64,000 nt of DNA from Vibrio tubiashii (GCA_000775715.1 JRWQ01000003.1:1-64000), one strand, 5' to 3'. Positions 49,901 to 59,941 are shown, numbered from the stretch's first letter. Translations and numbers: made by a program. Notes: a model not told the origin generated them from the letters alone.

Positions 49901-51162
49901 TTGAATGTCACCCTTTCTGGTAGTGGCTTAGTCGCTTCGTTCTTACTGTAGAAGTACAGCAGTACGAAGAACATAAAGTAAGCTAAGCTGAAGATCTGAG
50001 CTAATAGCGTGTATGTTGGTGTTGCGGGTAGCGCACCAAGAATACCCAACGCGATAAAGCTGATCGTGAACTGGATGATGTTGAATAAATGGAACTTACT
50101 GCGGTAGCGGTAAGAACGTACACGACAACGGTCTAACCAAGGTAGTACAAATAGAACCGCAATCGATGCACCCATCGCGATAACACCTAGTAGCTTATCC
50201 GGAACCGCACGTAAAATCGCGTAGAACGGAGTGAAGTACCATACAGGAGCAATGTGTTCAGGTGTTTTCAGTGGGTTCGCTGCTTCAAAGTTTGGTGGCT
50301 CTAGGAAATAACCGCCCATCTCTGGATTGAAGAACAACACGTAACAGAACAAGAATAGGAAGCCAGCTACACCTACCATATCTTTCACAGTCCCATACGG
50401 ATGGAAAGGAATAGAGTCAATGATGTCATACTTCTTAGTGTAGTAGTCGTGGAACTTAAACTGCGTCTGGTAATCGTCGCCCATCTTGCCCTTTGGTAGT
50501 TTGGTTTCGATACCGTCTGGGTTGTTCGAACCAACTTCGTGCAGTGCCAATACGTGAAGTACGATCAATAGCAATAGTACGATAGGTAGAGCAATAACGT
50601 GTAGAGCGAAGAAACGGTTTAGCGTAGCACCAGAGATGACGTAGTCACCACGAATCCATAGCGTTAGATCATCACCGATTACAGGAATAGCACCAAATAG
50701 AGAGATGATTACCTGTGCACCCCAGTAAGACATCTGACCCCATGGTAGTAGGTAACCCATGAATGCTTCAGCCATCAACACAAGGAAGATTAGCATACCG
50801 AAGATCCAAAGCAGCTCACGAGGCTTCTGGTAAGAACCGTAGATCAGACCACGGAACATGTGCAGGTAAACAACAACGAAGAATGCCGATGCGCCGGTCG
50901 AGTGCATGTAACGCAGTAACCAACCGTATTCCACATCGCGCATGATGTATTCGATAGAGGCAAATGCACCATCACCAGATGGTACGTAGTTCATTGTTAG
51001 CCAGATACCCGTTAGGATCTGATTGACCAACACAAGCATCGCTAGTGAGCCGAATAGATACCAAAAGTTAAAGTTCTTTGGCATCGGATACTCAGAAAGG
51101 TGCTTTTTGTACGCATTCATTGCGGGTATGCGTTTTTCTACCCAATCAAGTAGAGCTTGCAT
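49897..51162 (-). CDS. petB: Cytochrome b of the bc1 complex
   Basis: Quinol-oxidising membrane core of complex III. The 421-residue protein has eight or so membrane helices, the haem ligand His pairs in MHSTGASAFFVVVYLHMFRG (about 81-100) and FALHVIALPIVLLLLIVLHVLALH (about 185-208), the Qo-site PEWY-equivalent PVWYFTPFYAIL (about 288-299) and GQMSYWGAQVI. Long form, not split into b6 and subunit IV. Its start shares a base with the petA stop. Confidence 0.98.
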   Translation of the reverse strand: MQALLDWVEKRIPAMNAYKKHLSEYPMPKNFNFWYLFGSLAMLVLVNQILTGIWLTMNYVPSGDGAFASIEYIMRDVEYGWLLRYMHSTGASAFFVVVYLHMFRGLIYGSYQKPRELLWIFGMLIFLVLMAEAFMGYLLPWGQMSYWGAQVIISLFGAIPVIGDDLTLWIRGDYVISGATLNRFFALHVIALPIVLLLLIVLHVLALHEVGSNNPDGIETKLPKGKMGDDYQTQFKFHDYYTKKYDIIDSIPFHPYGTVKDMVGVAGFLFLFCYVLFFNPEMGGYFLEPPNFEAANPLKTPEHIAPVWYFTPFYAILRAVPDKLLGVIAMGASIAVLFVLPWLDRCRVRSYRYRSKFHLFNIIQFTISFIALGILGALPATPTYTLLAQIFSLAYFMFFVLLYFYSKNEATKPLPERVTFK

Positions 51163-51755
51163 TATGCCTCCCCTCCTTCGTCAACACCGATAATGATCTT
51201 GGTATCGCTCAGATACATGTGCTTAGGTACGACTAAGTTCAACGGCGCAGGAACGCCTTGGAATACACGACCAGCCATATCAAACTTAGAGCCATGACAT
51301 GGACAGAAGAACCCAGATTTCACACCTTGAACTTGTTCGCTAAAACTGTCAGGTAAATAGGTCGGTGAACAACCAAGGTGCGTACAGATACCAACGGCAA
51401 CGAAGTACTCTGGCTTAATTGAGCGGTAAGCATTTTGAGCATAAGTTGGTTGTTGTTCTTCACCAGATGAAGGGTCACGTAACTGACCGTCGAGTTCTTT
51501 AAGCGTGTCTACAACTGATTGTGCACGACGTACAACCCATACAGGTTTACCACGCCACTCCACACGTACCATTTGCCCTTCTTCAAGTTTACCGATTTCA
51601 ACTTCAACAGGGGCACCTGCAGCTTTGGCTTTTTCACTTGGGTTCCAAGATTTAATAAAAGGAACGGCGACTGCAGCAGCCCCTAGACCACCAACAACAG
51701 CTGTTGTTGCGGTTAGGAAACGTCTGCGACCGTTATTTAAAGGCGCATTGCTCAT
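51162..51755 (-). CDS. petA: Rieske iron-sulfur subunit of the bc1 complex
   Basis: The 197-residue [2Fe-2S] protein has a twin-arginine-type N-terminus (NGRRRFLTATTAVVGG) that also forms its membrane anchor, and the two cluster loops CTHLGC (124-129) and CPCHGS (151-156), giving two Cys and two His ligands plus the disulfide pair. First gene of petABC. GGGAG precedes the ATG, and a small overlapping open frame starts 16 bases earlier. Confidence 0.97.
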   Translation of the reverse strand: MSNAPLNNGRRRFLTATTAVVGGLGAAAVAVPFIKSWNPSEKAKAAGAPVEVEIGKLEEGQMVRVEWRGKPVWVVRRAQSVVDTLKELDGQLRDPSSGEEQQPTYAQNAYRSIKPEYFVAVGICTHLGCSPTYLPDSFSEQVQGVKSGFFCPCHGSKFDMAGRVFQGVPAPLNLVVPKHMYLSDTKIIIGVDEGGEA

Positions 51756-51855
51756 CCAAACATTCTCCCATTTGCTCCTTGTGGATTTTTTTAATTATTC
51801 CCTTAAAGAGCATGGCTAACAAAATACGAATTTAGTTGTATTTATTTGATGGCAA

Positions 51856-51884
51856 ATGATAAATAAAACCCTACTTTTTGACAA
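51856..51884 (-). promoter_or_regulatory. petABC promoter
   Basis: On the minus strand TTGTCA (51879-51884) and TATCAT (51856-51861) are separated by 17 bp, both 5/6 to consensus, about 95 bp before the petA start. The rest of 51756-52005 is AT-rich and holds no gene. Confidence 0.65.
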
Positions 51885-52005
51885 GATAAAGCTACCTTTT
51901 TGTAACATTTGTGAAGGGAATCGCCAGTGAGGTCACAAAAGAGGGAGAAGTAAGATAAATCAAATGATAAGTGACGCTAGAAAAGGCGTTTTTGGAAATA
52001 CAAAT

Positions 52006-52034
52006 ACAAAAAAGCCTGGCATGAGCCAGGCTTT
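52006..52034 (-). terminator. rplM-rpsI terminator
   Basis: AAAGCCTGGC (52011-52020) pairs perfectly with GCCAGGCTTT (52025-52034) around ATGA; on the minus strand it is followed by a short U-run. It lies 52 bp past the rpsI stop. Confidence 0.9.
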
Positions 52035-52085
52035 GGGTTCCATGTTCCAACGTAAACATTGGAAGCGAATCTTTTCGAAAAAAGA

Positions 52086-52478
52086 TTAACGCTTAGAGAA
52101 CTGTGGACGACGACGTGCTTTACGTAGACCAACTTTCTTACGTTCAACGCAACGAGCGTCACGAGTAACGTAACCCGCAGCACGTAGAGTAGGACGTAGA
52201 GACTCATCGTATTCCATTAGAGCGCGAGTGATACCGTGACGGATAGCACCTGCTTGACCAGAAATACCGCCACCTTTAACAGTAACGTATAGGTCTAGTT
52301 TCTCAGTTAGTTCAACTAGTTCTAGAGGCTGTTTAACAACCATGCGAGAAGTTGGACGACCGAAGTACTCATCAAGGCTACGCTTGTTGATTACGATGTT
52401 GCCGCTGCCTGGTTTAACAAAAACACGTGCAGCTGAGCTTTTGCGACGGCCAGTACCGTAGTATTGATTATCTGCCAT
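52086..52478 (-). CDS. rpsI: 30S ribosomal protein S9
   Basis: The 130-residue S9 protein begins [20 protein letters not shown], contains [19 protein letters not shown], and ends in the basic tail [17 protein letters not shown] whose final Arg reaches the P-site tRNA. It follows rplM by 15 bp, the universal L13-S9 pair. Confidence 0.99.
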   Translation of the reverse strand: MADNQYYGTGRRKSSAARVFVKPGSGNIVINKRSLDEYFGRPTSRMVVKQPLELVELTEKLDLYVTVKGGGISGQAGAIRHGITRALMEYDESLRPTLRAAGYVTRDARCVERKKVGLRKARRRPQFSKR

Positions 52479-52493
52479 TTTCGAAATCCCCGA

Positions 52494-52922
52494 TTAGATG
52501 TCTAGTACTTGAGGTTGTTGAGCAACATGGTTGTGCTCAGCGCCAGCGTAAACTTTCAGCTTACGGTACATAGCACGGCCAAGAGGACCACGTGGTAGCA
52601 TACCTTTAACTGCTAGCTCAAGAGCCATCTCTGGCTTGCGATCAATTAGCTTTTCGAAGCTGATTGATTTTAGGCCGCCAGGGAATTCAGTGTGACGGTA
52701 GTAAATCTTACCTTTAGCCTTGTTACCAGTTACAGTAACTTTCTCCGCGTTAACAACGATGATGTAATCACCAGTGTCACAGTGTGGAGTGTATTCAGCT
52801 TTGTGTTTGCCACGTAGGCGAGATGCAATTTCACTTGCTAGACGGCCAAGAGTTTTACCTTCAGCGTCTACAACGTACCAGTCGCGTTTTACAGTTTCTG
52901 GTTTAGCAACGAAAGTTTTCAT
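52494..52922 (-). CDS. rplM: 50S ribosomal protein L13
   Basis: The 142-residue L13 protein starts [20 protein letters not shown] and contains [18 protein letters not shown], the signature [20 protein letters not shown] and the C-terminal [13 protein letters not shown]. The start is the ATG at 52920-52922; the longer open frame (26 extra residues) lies in the structured mRNA leader and has no counterpart in L13 proteins. Confidence 0.99.
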   Translation of the reverse strand: MKTFVAKPETVKRDWYVVDAEGKTLGRLASEIASRLRGKHKAEYTPHCDTGDYIIVVNAEKVTVTGNKAKGKIYYRHTEFPGGLKSISFEKLIDRKPEMALELAVKGMLPRGPLGRAMYRKLKVYAGAEHNHVAQQPQVLDI

Positions 52923-53075
52923 GCTAATAATAACCCGTTCAATAATTAAATTTACACTTAAGGAGCTTTCGCTCCCACTGACTAAGAGTCCAGTTAACAC
53001 CCCTTCGAGTGATTGGCACTCTCGACCCGTTATGTCGAAATACCTTCGATAATAAGGTCTGCAGTAACGGTGGGT
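52923..53075 (-). promoter_or_regulatory. Structured 5' leader of rplM-rpsI
   Basis: About 150 nt of leader between the promoter and rplM. It holds a GGAGC-GAAA-GCTCC hairpin (52962-52975 on plus) with flanking pairing, and CACTC/GAGTG arms around 53008-53023. In E. coli the L13 leader lets L13 repress its own translation; a similar role here is inferred from position and structure, not from sequence identity. Confidence 0.5.
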
Positions 53076-53081
53076 CGCAGG

Positions 53082-53087
53082 ATTATA
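53082..53087 (-). promoter_or_regulatory. -10 element of the rplM promoter
   Basis: On the minus strand a perfect TATAAT is followed by CCTGCGACC, a GC-rich discriminator usual for ribosomal promoters. The -35 is weak (TGATTT-like). Start of transcription near 53075. Confidence 0.7.
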
Positions 53088-53167
53088 GAGAAGTCAGTTG
53101 AAAAAATCACCTTTTTTCGTGTGAAAATTGGATTTTTTTTCAATTGGACAAAGTTAGCTCGATCCAG

Positions 53168-54274
53168 CTACGCCAAATGCTCTTTCGCCAAGTAATCATG
53201 ACTTTGCATTTCAATCAAACGGGACTGACAGCGTTTAAATTCAAATTCAAGCTGCCCTCCACTATAAAGCTCTGCTAAAGGTACTTGTGCAGAGATAATT
53301 AATTTGACGTTGCGCTCGTAGAACTCGTCCACCAAGGCTATAAATCGCCTTGCCGCATCGTCAATGGTCCGGTCCATTTGCTTGACGTTAGCCAGTAGCA
53401 CCGTGTGGTATATCCTTGATATTTCGATGTAATCATTTTGGCTACGCGCTGACTGGCACAACTGCTCAAAATTGGCATGTAAGACACCTTCAGATGCCTG
53501 AATCACTTCAATATCTCGGTGGTTAATCTCAATACTCTGAACGCCGGTTTTGCCTTCACCAGCTAACTGTTCATAGTAGTGACGAAGGTTCTTGTCAGCC
53601 TGTTCATCAAGGGGAGAGTGATAGATCTCCGCTTGCTCTAGAGTACGCAGGCGATAATCGATGCCACTATCAACATTTAAGATATGGCAGTTCTCTTGAA
53701 TAAGTTTAATAGCAGGTAAAAAACGAACACGTTGCAACCCATTGCGATACAAATCCTCCGGCGGAATATTGGAAGTAGCCACTAAGATAACCCCACGCTT
53801 GAACAGCGCTTGGAACAGTGTGCCAAGAATCATCGCATCAGTAATGTCAGACACAAAAAACTCATCGAAACAGATGATCTCAGCTTCAGATTTAAACTTA
53901 TCCGCCACCAACTCAAGTGGGTCATTCACATCTCCAAGTGCATTCAGTTCATCATGCACACGGTACATAAAGCGGTGAAAATGGACACGCATCTTTTTGT
54001 TCGATGGTAAAGCATCAAAGAAGGTATCAACCAGATAGGTTTTACCGCGTCCAACGCCTCCCCAAAAATAGAGCCCTTTTGGCGCTTGGGGTAGTTCTGG
54101 CTGTTTCTTACCAAACCAAGTTTTCCATCCAGTTGGCTTTTCAATCGGTGTATCGAGATAGTCAATGAACTGGTGATATAGAGTATCGAGTGCAGTTACC
54201 GCTTTAAGTTGCGCTGCATCTTTTTGAAAACCATGTTGTTTTATATCGTTATTATAGATTTCTAGTGGCGTCAT
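53168..54274 (-). CDS. zapE: Cell division ATPase ZapE (AFG1 family)
   Basis: A 368-residue P-loop ATPase associated with the Z ring in constricting cells under stress. Walker A GGVGRGKT at 72-79, Walker B ICFDEFFVSDITDAM (about 134-148), sensor ATSNIPPEDLYRNGLQR (about 166-182), and the C-terminal family block RFIALVDEFYERNVKLI. It lies upstream of rplM on the same strand, 245 bp away. Confidence 0.95.
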   Translation of the reverse strand: MTPLEIYNNDIKQHGFQKDAAQLKAVTALDTLYHQFIDYLDTPIEKPTGWKTWFGKKQPELPQAPKGLYFWGGVGRGKTYLVDTFFDALPSNKKMRVHFHRFMYRVHDELNALGDVNDPLELVADKFKSEAEIICFDEFFVSDITDAMILGTLFQALFKRGVILVATSNIPPEDLYRNGLQRVRFLPAIKLIQENCHILNVDSGIDYRLRTLEQAEIYHSPLDEQADKNLRHYYEQLAGEGKTGVQSIEINHRDIEVIQASEGVLHANFEQLCQSARSQNDYIEISRIYHTVLLANVKQMDRTIDDAARRFIALVDEFYERNVKLIISAQVPLAELYSGGQLEFEFKRCQSRLIEMQSHDYLAKEHLA

Positions 54275-54426
54275 AGCTTGCGTACCTGCTCTGGAAGACT
54301 GTCAAACTGCTATGTAGAGCACATGCATTTTTCTTTATCGGCTTAAGTTCTCATAGTACCATGTGTTTTGAACATGTGTAATCAATCAGTAAAAAACATG
54401 TTAAATAACAACGATAAGGAGCAATT

Positions 54427-54885
54427 ATGCCGTGGATTTATGCCCTTGTAGGCTTGCTTATTGGAATGGTTTTGGGTGCCCTAGTCTGCCGATTAACGAC
54501 ACCAGGATACAAAAAGCAGAAGAATATTCAAAAAGATCTCGATAGCGCTAAGTTTGAACTAGAACAACAAAAACAAGATCTTACTGATCATTTCGCACAA
54601 ACAGCGGAAATGTTGGATTCAGTTGGAAAAGAGTACACTAAGCTATATCAACATATGGCTAAGACCTCTTCAGAGCTCTTGCCTAACATACCGGAGCAAG
54701 ATAACCCTTTCGTAGCGAAAGTGGCACAGCAGTCTGAAGAGGTAACGTTGGACGCCCCTAAAGCCCATACGCAAGCTCTAAACGAAGCACCGAAAGATTA
54801 TGCGTCAGGAGCGACCGGTCTACTCAAAGAACAGAAAAAAGAGATCCTCGATTCGCAAGATGTAGTGTCTGCTAAAGCATCATAA
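54427..54885 (+). CDS. zapG: Z-ring associated protein ZapG (YhcB, DUF1043)
   Basis: A 152-residue inner-membrane protein: one N-terminal membrane helix (about 4-23, IYALVGLLIGMVLGALVCRL), a long coiled coil (about 30-85) and a disordered tail. YhcB/ZapG links cell division with envelope growth in enterobacteria. AAGGAG lies seven bases before the ATG. It is divergent from zapE and 123 bp before the Do protease gene. Confidence 0.92.
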   Translation: MPWIYALVGLLIGMVLGALVCRLTTPGYKKQKNIQKDLDSAKFELEQQKQDLTDHFAQTAEMLDSVGKEYTKLYQHMAKTSSELLPNIPEQDNPFVAKVAQQSEEVTLDAPKAHTQALNEAPKDYASGATGLLKEQKKEILDSQDVVSAKAS

Positions 54886-54903
54886 TCGCAATCTATCTTT
54901 GAT

Positions 54904-54930
54904 GAACTTTGCAAAGGTTTTTGAGTCATA
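54904..54930 (+). promoter_or_regulatory. Candidate sigma-E promoter of the Do protease gene
   Basis: GAACTT (54904-54909), 16-bp spacer, TCATA (54926-54930). The E. coli sigma-E consensus is GGAACTT-N15/16-TCNAA, so this has a full -35 core and a 4/5 -10. The predicted start lies about 72 bp before the ATG. Confidence 0.6.
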
Positions 54931-55008
54931 ACTCCTACAAGTGACCCTTGAAATTTGATTTTTCGTACAAATCTCAGAGTAAGGTCCTTAATCTACTAGG
55001 AGTAACCG

Positions 55009-56376
55009 ATGAAAAAACCTTTGCTTGCATTAACCGTACTATCTCTAAGCCTAAGTTCAATCATCATACCGATGCAGGCTACTGCTGCACTTCCTTTTGC
55101 GGTTGATGGCGAACAATTACCCAGCCTAGCTCCAATGCTTGAGAAAGTGACCCCAGCCGTAGTCAGTATCTCAGTTGAAGGCACACAAGTATCCAGACAG
55201 CAAATTCCAGATCAGTTCCGCTTCTTTTTTGGACCAGACTTCCCAACCGAGCAATTACAAGAGAGACCATTCAGAGGGCTTGGTTCCGGTGTCATCATTG
55301 ACGCCAAGAAAGGCCATGTCGTTACCAACTACCATGTAATCAATGGCGCGGAAAAAATTCGAGTAAAACTCCGTGACGGTCGAGAATATGATGCGGAATT
55401 GGTCGGTGGAGACCAAATGTCAGATGTCGCCCTTCTCAAGCTGGAAGAAGCCAAAAATCTTACCCAAATCAAAATTGCTGACTCTGACAAACTTCGTGTC
55501 GGCGATTTCACCGTGGCAATTGGTAACCCGTTTGGTCTAGGGCAAACCGTGACTTCAGGTATTGTTTCAGCGTTAGGACGCAGTGGTTTGAATATCGAAA
55601 ACTTCGAGAATTTTATCCAGACCGATGCGGCGATAAACAGCGGTAACTCCGGTGGTGCTCTAGTTAATCTTAATGGTGAGCTTATTGGTATCAACACTGC
55701 AATCTTAGGTCCGAATGGTGGCAACGTGGGCATTGGTTTTGCAATTCCATCCAACATGATGACCAACCTAACCACTCAGATCCTTGAGTTCGGTGAAGTA
55801 AAACGTGGGATGTTAGGTGTTCAAGGTGGCGAGATTACCTCTGAACTCGCTGAAGCATTAGGTTATGAATCGAGTAAAGGGGCATTTGTCAGCCAGGTGG
55901 TTCCGGACAGTGCAGCAGATAAAGCTGGCCTAGAGGCTGGAGACGTGATCGTTTCAGTTAACGGCAAAGCAATCAACTCGTTCAGTGAATTGCGGGCCAA
56001 AGTCGCAACCTTAGGTGCGGGTAAAGAGGTTGAACTCGGTATCGTACGTGACGGTAAAAAGCGCTCATTTGATGTCACCCTTGGCGAGCAAACAGACGTT
56101 AAAACCACGGCAGATAAGCTACACGAAGGCTTAGCCGGCGCTGAACTCACCAACACTAACTCGGGCGACAAGGTTCAAGGGGTGAAAGTTACTTCTGTAG
56201 AGAAAGGCTCAAGCGCAGAAGCCTATCAGCTACAGAAAGATGACATCATCATTGGCGTCAATCGCCAACGAGTGAAGAATCTTGCTGAGTTTAGAAAAAT
56301 CGTCGAGAAGCAGCCAGGCGTACTCGCTCTTAATATTCAGCGCGGCGAACGCACGATTTACCTCGTCATTCGCTAG
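55009..56376 (+). CDS. degQ: Do-family periplasmic serine endoprotease (DegQ/DegP)
   Basis: Periplasmic HtrA protease-chaperone. The 455-residue protein has a signal peptide (about 1-27), the trypsin-like domain with triad His109 (NYHV), Asp139 and Ser214 (GNSGGAL), and two PDZ domains (about 265-355 and 370-450). The short LA loop and length fit DegQ, but if it is the only Do-type gene in the genome it may fill the DegP role, and the sigma-E-like promoter points that way. Terminator-separated from degS. Confidence 0.95.
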   Translation: MKKPLLALTVLSLSLSSIIIPMQATAALPFAVDGEQLPSLAPMLEKVTPAVVSISVEGTQVSRQQIPDQFRFFFGPDFPTEQLQERPFRGLGSGVIIDAKKGHVVTNYHVINGAEKIRVKLRDGREYDAELVGGDQMSDVALLKLEEAKNLTQIKIADSDKLRVGDFTVAIGNPFGLGQTVTSGIVSALGRSGLNIENFENFIQTDAAINSGNSGGALVNLNGELIGINTAILGPNGGNVGIGFAIPSNMMTNLTTQILEFGEVKRGMLGVQGGEITSELAEALGYESSKGAFVSQVVPDSAADKAGLEAGDVIVSVNGKAINSFSELRAKVATLGAGKEVELGIVRDGKKRSFDVTLGEQTDVKTTADKLHEGLAGAELTNTNSGDKVQGVKVTSVEKGSSAEAYQLQKDDIIIGVNRQRVKNLAEFRKIVEKQPGVLALNIQRGERTIYLVIR

Positions 56377-56408
56377 TATCTAACTCAACAAAACGCGATA
56401 TCGCTTTG

Positions 56409-56446
56409 AAAGGACAGCGGGATTTCCCTCTGTCCTTTTATTATTT
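56409..56446 (+). terminator. Terminator between degQ and degS
   Basis: AAAGGACAG (56409-56417) pairs with CTGTCCTTT (56430-56438), with an inner GGG/CCC pairing, followed by TATTATTTT. Confidence 0.85.
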
Positions 56447-56504
56447 TCTCATCTAGTGCTATTCTTCACCAACTTATTTCATTTTCGACCATCATGAGGG
56501 AAGC

Positions 56505-57569
56505 ATGCTGCAATTTATGTTGCGTTCTATTGGCTTAGGCTTAGCAACTGCTGCTCTACTATTAATCGCTGTACCGTCTCTTCGATCTAATATCGTCCCT
56601 CAGGTAATCCAGCTAGAAACTTCAGACTCATTCGAGTCTCAAGTGTCCTTCAATAAGGCTGTACGTAAGGCAGCGCCTGCAGTTGTGAATATCTACAGCC
56701 GAAAGTACCTCGAAAATGATCGCTCTAAACTACTGACCCAAGGGTTAGGCTCAGGGGTTATCGTCAGTGAGAAAGGCTACATCATCACCAACTATCATGT
56801 GGTCGCCCAAGCAGATCAGATCATTGTCGCCCTGCAAGATGGTCGAGTTGCTGCGGCGCAATTGGTCGGTAAGGATCGCCGAACCGATATCGCTATTCTC
56901 AGTGTTGAAGGAGATAACTTACCTGTAATCCCTCTTAACCCCGACTACGCACCTAAGGTCGGCGATATTGTGCTGGCGATAGGTAACCCATATAACCTTG
57001 GCCAAACCACTACATTCGGTATTATCTCAGCGACAGGTCGCTCTTCGATCAGTGCCGATGGCCACCAAGCCTTTATTCAAACCGATGCGGCCATTAATGA
57101 GGGGAACTCAGGTGGTGCTTTGGTGAATACTAGAGGTGAACTCGTGGGCATCAATACCGCATCGTTCCAGCAAGCGACTGAATTAGAGACTTACGGTATC
57201 TCTTTTGCTATTCCCTACTCGCTTGCCAATAAGATCATGCAGAAAATCATTGCTGATGGTCGCGTAATCCGGGGCTATATCGGTATCGATGGCCAAGACA
57301 TTAATTCTGTTACATCTCGGCTACTGGGGAATGAGCACCTTGGTGGCATCGTCGTATTGGGTATTGATCCCAACGGACCAGCGGCGAACGCTGGCTTTGA
57401 AACCCAAGATATTATTCTCAAGATTGATGGACAAAAAATTAATGGCCGCCAAAGCGTGATGGATATTGTTACTGAACTTAGGCCGGGAACCACTGTTGAT
57501 GTATTGGTTCTACGTAAAGGGAAAGAGAAAATACTTCAGGTAACAATCGAAGAAGACACTCGCGAATAA
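56505..57569 (+). CDS. degS: Sigma-E stress-sensing protease DegS
   Basis: Inner-membrane-anchored HtrA protease that cleaves anti-sigma factor RseA when outer-membrane protein C-termini bind its PDZ domain. The 354-residue protein has one N-terminal membrane helix (about 8-25), protease triad His98, Asp128, Ser202 (GNSGGAL) and a single PDZ domain (about 255-350), the features that separate DegS from DegP/Q. GAGGGAAG precedes the ATG. Confidence 0.97.
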   Translation: MLQFMLRSIGLGLATAALLLIAVPSLRSNIVPQVIQLETSDSFESQVSFNKAVRKAAPAVVNIYSRKYLENDRSKLLTQGLGSGVIVSEKGYIITNYHVVAQADQIIVALQDGRVAAAQLVGKDRRTDIAILSVEGDNLPVIPLNPDYAPKVGDIVLAIGNPYNLGQTTTFGIISATGRSSISADGHQAFIQTDAAINEGNSGGALVNTRGELVGINTASFQQATELETYGISFAIPYSLANKIMQKIIADGRVIRGYIGIDGQDINSVTSRLLGNEHLGGIVVLGIDPNGPAANAGFETQDIILKIDGQKINGRQSVMDIVTELRPGTTVDVLVLRKGKEKILQVTIEEDTRE

Positions 57570-57595
57570 CACGCCCTAGAAAGTTCACAATAAAT

Positions 57596-57624
57596 AAAAA
57601 CCCATGCCTGTGCATGGGTTTTTG
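57596..57624. terminator. Bidirectional terminator between degS and parC
   Basis: AAAAACCCATGC-CTGT-GCATGGGTTTTT is a perfect inverted repeat with A and T runs, between convergent genes. Confidence 0.95.
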
Positions 57625-57655
57625 TTCTGTATAGCGCTATAACGTCTAAATAGGA

Positions 57656-59941
57656 TTATTCAGAGGCTTCACTATCAGGCTGAGGCTCTGGTGAGGCTGA
57701 CTCAACTTCAATGCGTGTTACGCGCTGGAGACCTCTAGGCAGCAAACTGCCGCGACGACCACGTTCTCCACGGAAATTATCTAGATCGGTAGGCTTAAGG
57801 CCAAGCTTACGTTTACCCGCATAGAGAGTCACTGAGCTTCCTTGAGGCAGAGCAATTAGATGAGAGACTAACTCTTCACGCTCTTTGGCTTTCGCCGCTG
57901 GAATATTAATAATCTTATTACCCTTACCTTTACCAAGCTGAGGTAAATCTTTGATCGGGAACAGCAACATTCGGCCTTGGTTGGTAATGGCTAAGATTTC
58001 ATCTGCATCTAGATTGCCAACCGTTTGTGGAGTTAGTACTTCGGAGTTCTGTGGCAGTGTCACCAGAGCTTTACCACTGCGGTTTTTCGACAGCAGATCA
58101 TTGCCTTTACAAACAAAACCGTAACCGGCATCAGAGCCCACTAACCAAAGCTGCTCCTCTTCACCCATCACTACATGACGGATACTTGTTCCCGCACTGA
58201 CATTCAGGCGACCGGTAATCGGCTCACCCTGACTCCTTGCTGATGGCAAAGAGTGCGACTCTAACGAGTAACTTCGACCATCGCTGCCAAGGAATACCGC
58301 TTGCTGATTACTCTTACCACGCGCATGAGCAAGATAAGTATCACCCGACTTATAGTTCAGACCTTCAGCATCAACATCATGGCCTTTGGCATGACGAATC
58401 CAGCCCTTCTCAGACAGAACGACAGTAATAGGTTCACTTGGCACAAGATCGCGTTCTGTTAACGCTTTCGCTTCAGCTCGTTCAACCATAGGTGAGCGGC
58501 GATCATCACCGAACTTCTCAGCATCCGCTTTGATCTCTTTCTTCAGTAACGTATTTAGACGACGCTCAGAGCCCAACAACTGTTCTAGCTTCTCACGCTC
58601 TTTTTCTAGCTCGTCTTGCTCGCCACGAATCTTCATCTCTTCCAATTTCGCTAAGTGGCGAAGTTTGGTATCAAGAATCGCATCCGCTTGAATATCCGTG
58701 ATACCAAAGCGCTCCATAAGCACCGCTTTAGGATCGTCTTCAGTACGAATAATCTCGATCACTTCATCAAGATTAAGGTAGGCAACCAACAAACCTTCTA
58801 AGATATGTAAGCGCGCAAGCACTTTGTCTAATCGGTGTTGCAAGCGACGACGAACTGTCGCACGGCGGAACTCAATCCACTCAGACAAAATTTGCACTAA
58901 GCCCTTAACCTGAGGGCGGTTATCCAAACCGATCATGTTTAGGTTAACGCGGAAGTTTTTCTCAAGGTCCGTTGATGCAAACAGGTGATTCATCAACTGA
59001 TCGCAATCGACACGGTTCGAGCGAGGCACCACCACAATACGGGTTGGATTCTCGTGATCCGACTCATCACGCAAGTCATCAACCATAGGCAGCTTTTTCG
59101 CACGCATTTGGTTGGCGATTTGCTCAAGTAGCTTCGCCCCAGACACTTGATGAGGTAGAGACGTGATAACAATATCTGTCCCCTCTTTGTGCCATACCGC
59201 ACGCATCTTGATGCTACCGCGACCTGTACGATAAATTTTCTCTAAATCTGCTTTCGGGGAGATGATCTCAGCTTCAGTCGGGTAGTCTGGGCCCTTAACA
59301 AAGTTCATCACATCGTCTAGTTCAGACTTTGGATTATCGATTAGGTGGATGGTTGCATCGGCAACTTCACGCACGTTGTGTGGTGGGATGTCCGTTGCCA
59401 TACCAACCGCAATACCTGTAACACCGTTAAGTAAGATGTGTGGCAGGCGTGAAGGCAACATTTGTGGCTCTTTCATCGTGCCATCAAAGTTAGGTTGCCA
59501 CTCAACCGTACCCTGCCCCAGTTCACCTAGCAGAACCTCAGCAAACTTAGACAGTTTTGCTTCGGTATAACGCATTGCCGCGAAGGATTTCGGGTCATCG
59601 GGAGCACCCCAGTTACCTTGACCGTCAACCAAGGGGTAACGGTACGAGAATGGCTGAGCCATCAACACCATCGCTTCGTAACAAGCTGAGTCACCATGCG
59701 GGTGGTATTTACCTAACACGTCACCAACGGTACGTGCAGATTTCTTATATTTTGCAGCAGCCGAAAGACCAAGCTCCGACATTGCGTAAATGATACGTCG
59801 TTGAACCGGCTTCAAACCATCACCAATGTATGGCAATGCTCGGTCCATAATTACGTACATCGAATAGTTTAGATAAGCGTCTTCGGTGAACTTGCGCATC
59901 GGCAGCTGTTCAACGCCATCATAAGTAATTTCAGTAGACAT
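57656..59941 (-). CDS. parC: Topoisomerase IV subunit A
   Basis: DNA-cleaving subunit that decatenates daughter chromosomes. The 761-residue protein has the winged-helix/tower region with the active Tyr in [15 protein letters not shown] (about 119-133) and a C-terminal beta-pinwheel (about 500-740) shorter than GyrA's, with no GyrA box. In the quinolone region [10 protein letters not shown] the residue at 85 is Ser, the wild-type state. It starts three bases after the parE stop. Confidence 0.98.
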   Translation of the reverse strand: MSTEITYDGVEQLPMRKFTEDAYLNYSMYVIMDRALPYIGDGLKPVQRRIIYAMSELGLSAAAKYKKSARTVGDVLGKYHPHGDSACYEAMVLMAQPFSYRYPLVDGQGNWGAPDDPKSFAAMRYTEAKLSKFAEVLLGELGQGTVEWQPNFDGTMKEPQMLPSRLPHILLNGVTGIAVGMATDIPPHNVREVADATIHLIDNPKSELDDVMNFVKGPDYPTEAEIISPKADLEKIYRTGRGSIKMRAVWHKEGTDIVITSLPHQVSGAKLLEQIANQMRAKKLPMVDDLRDESDHENPTRIVVVPRSNRVDCDQLMNHLFASTDLEKNFRVNLNMIGLDNRPQVKGLVQILSEWIEFRRATVRRRLQHRLDKVLARLHILEGLLVAYLNLDEVIEIIRTEDDPKAVLMERFGITDIQADAILDTKLRHLAKLEEMKIRGEQDELEKEREKLEQLLGSERRLNTLLKKEIKADAEKFGDDRRSPMVERAEAKALTERDLVPSEPITVVLSEKGWIRHAKGHDVDAEGLNYKSGDTYLAHARGKSNQQAVFLGSDGRSYSLESHSLPSARSQGEPITGRLNVSAGTSIRHVVMGEEEQLWLVGSDAGYGFVCKGNDLLSKNRSGKALVTLPQNSEVLTPQTVGNLDADEILAITNQGRMLLFPIKDLPQLGKGKGNKIINIPAAKAKEREELVSHLIALPQGSSVTLYAGKRKLGLKPTDLDNFRGERGRRGSLLPRGLQRVTRIEVESASPEPQPDSEASE

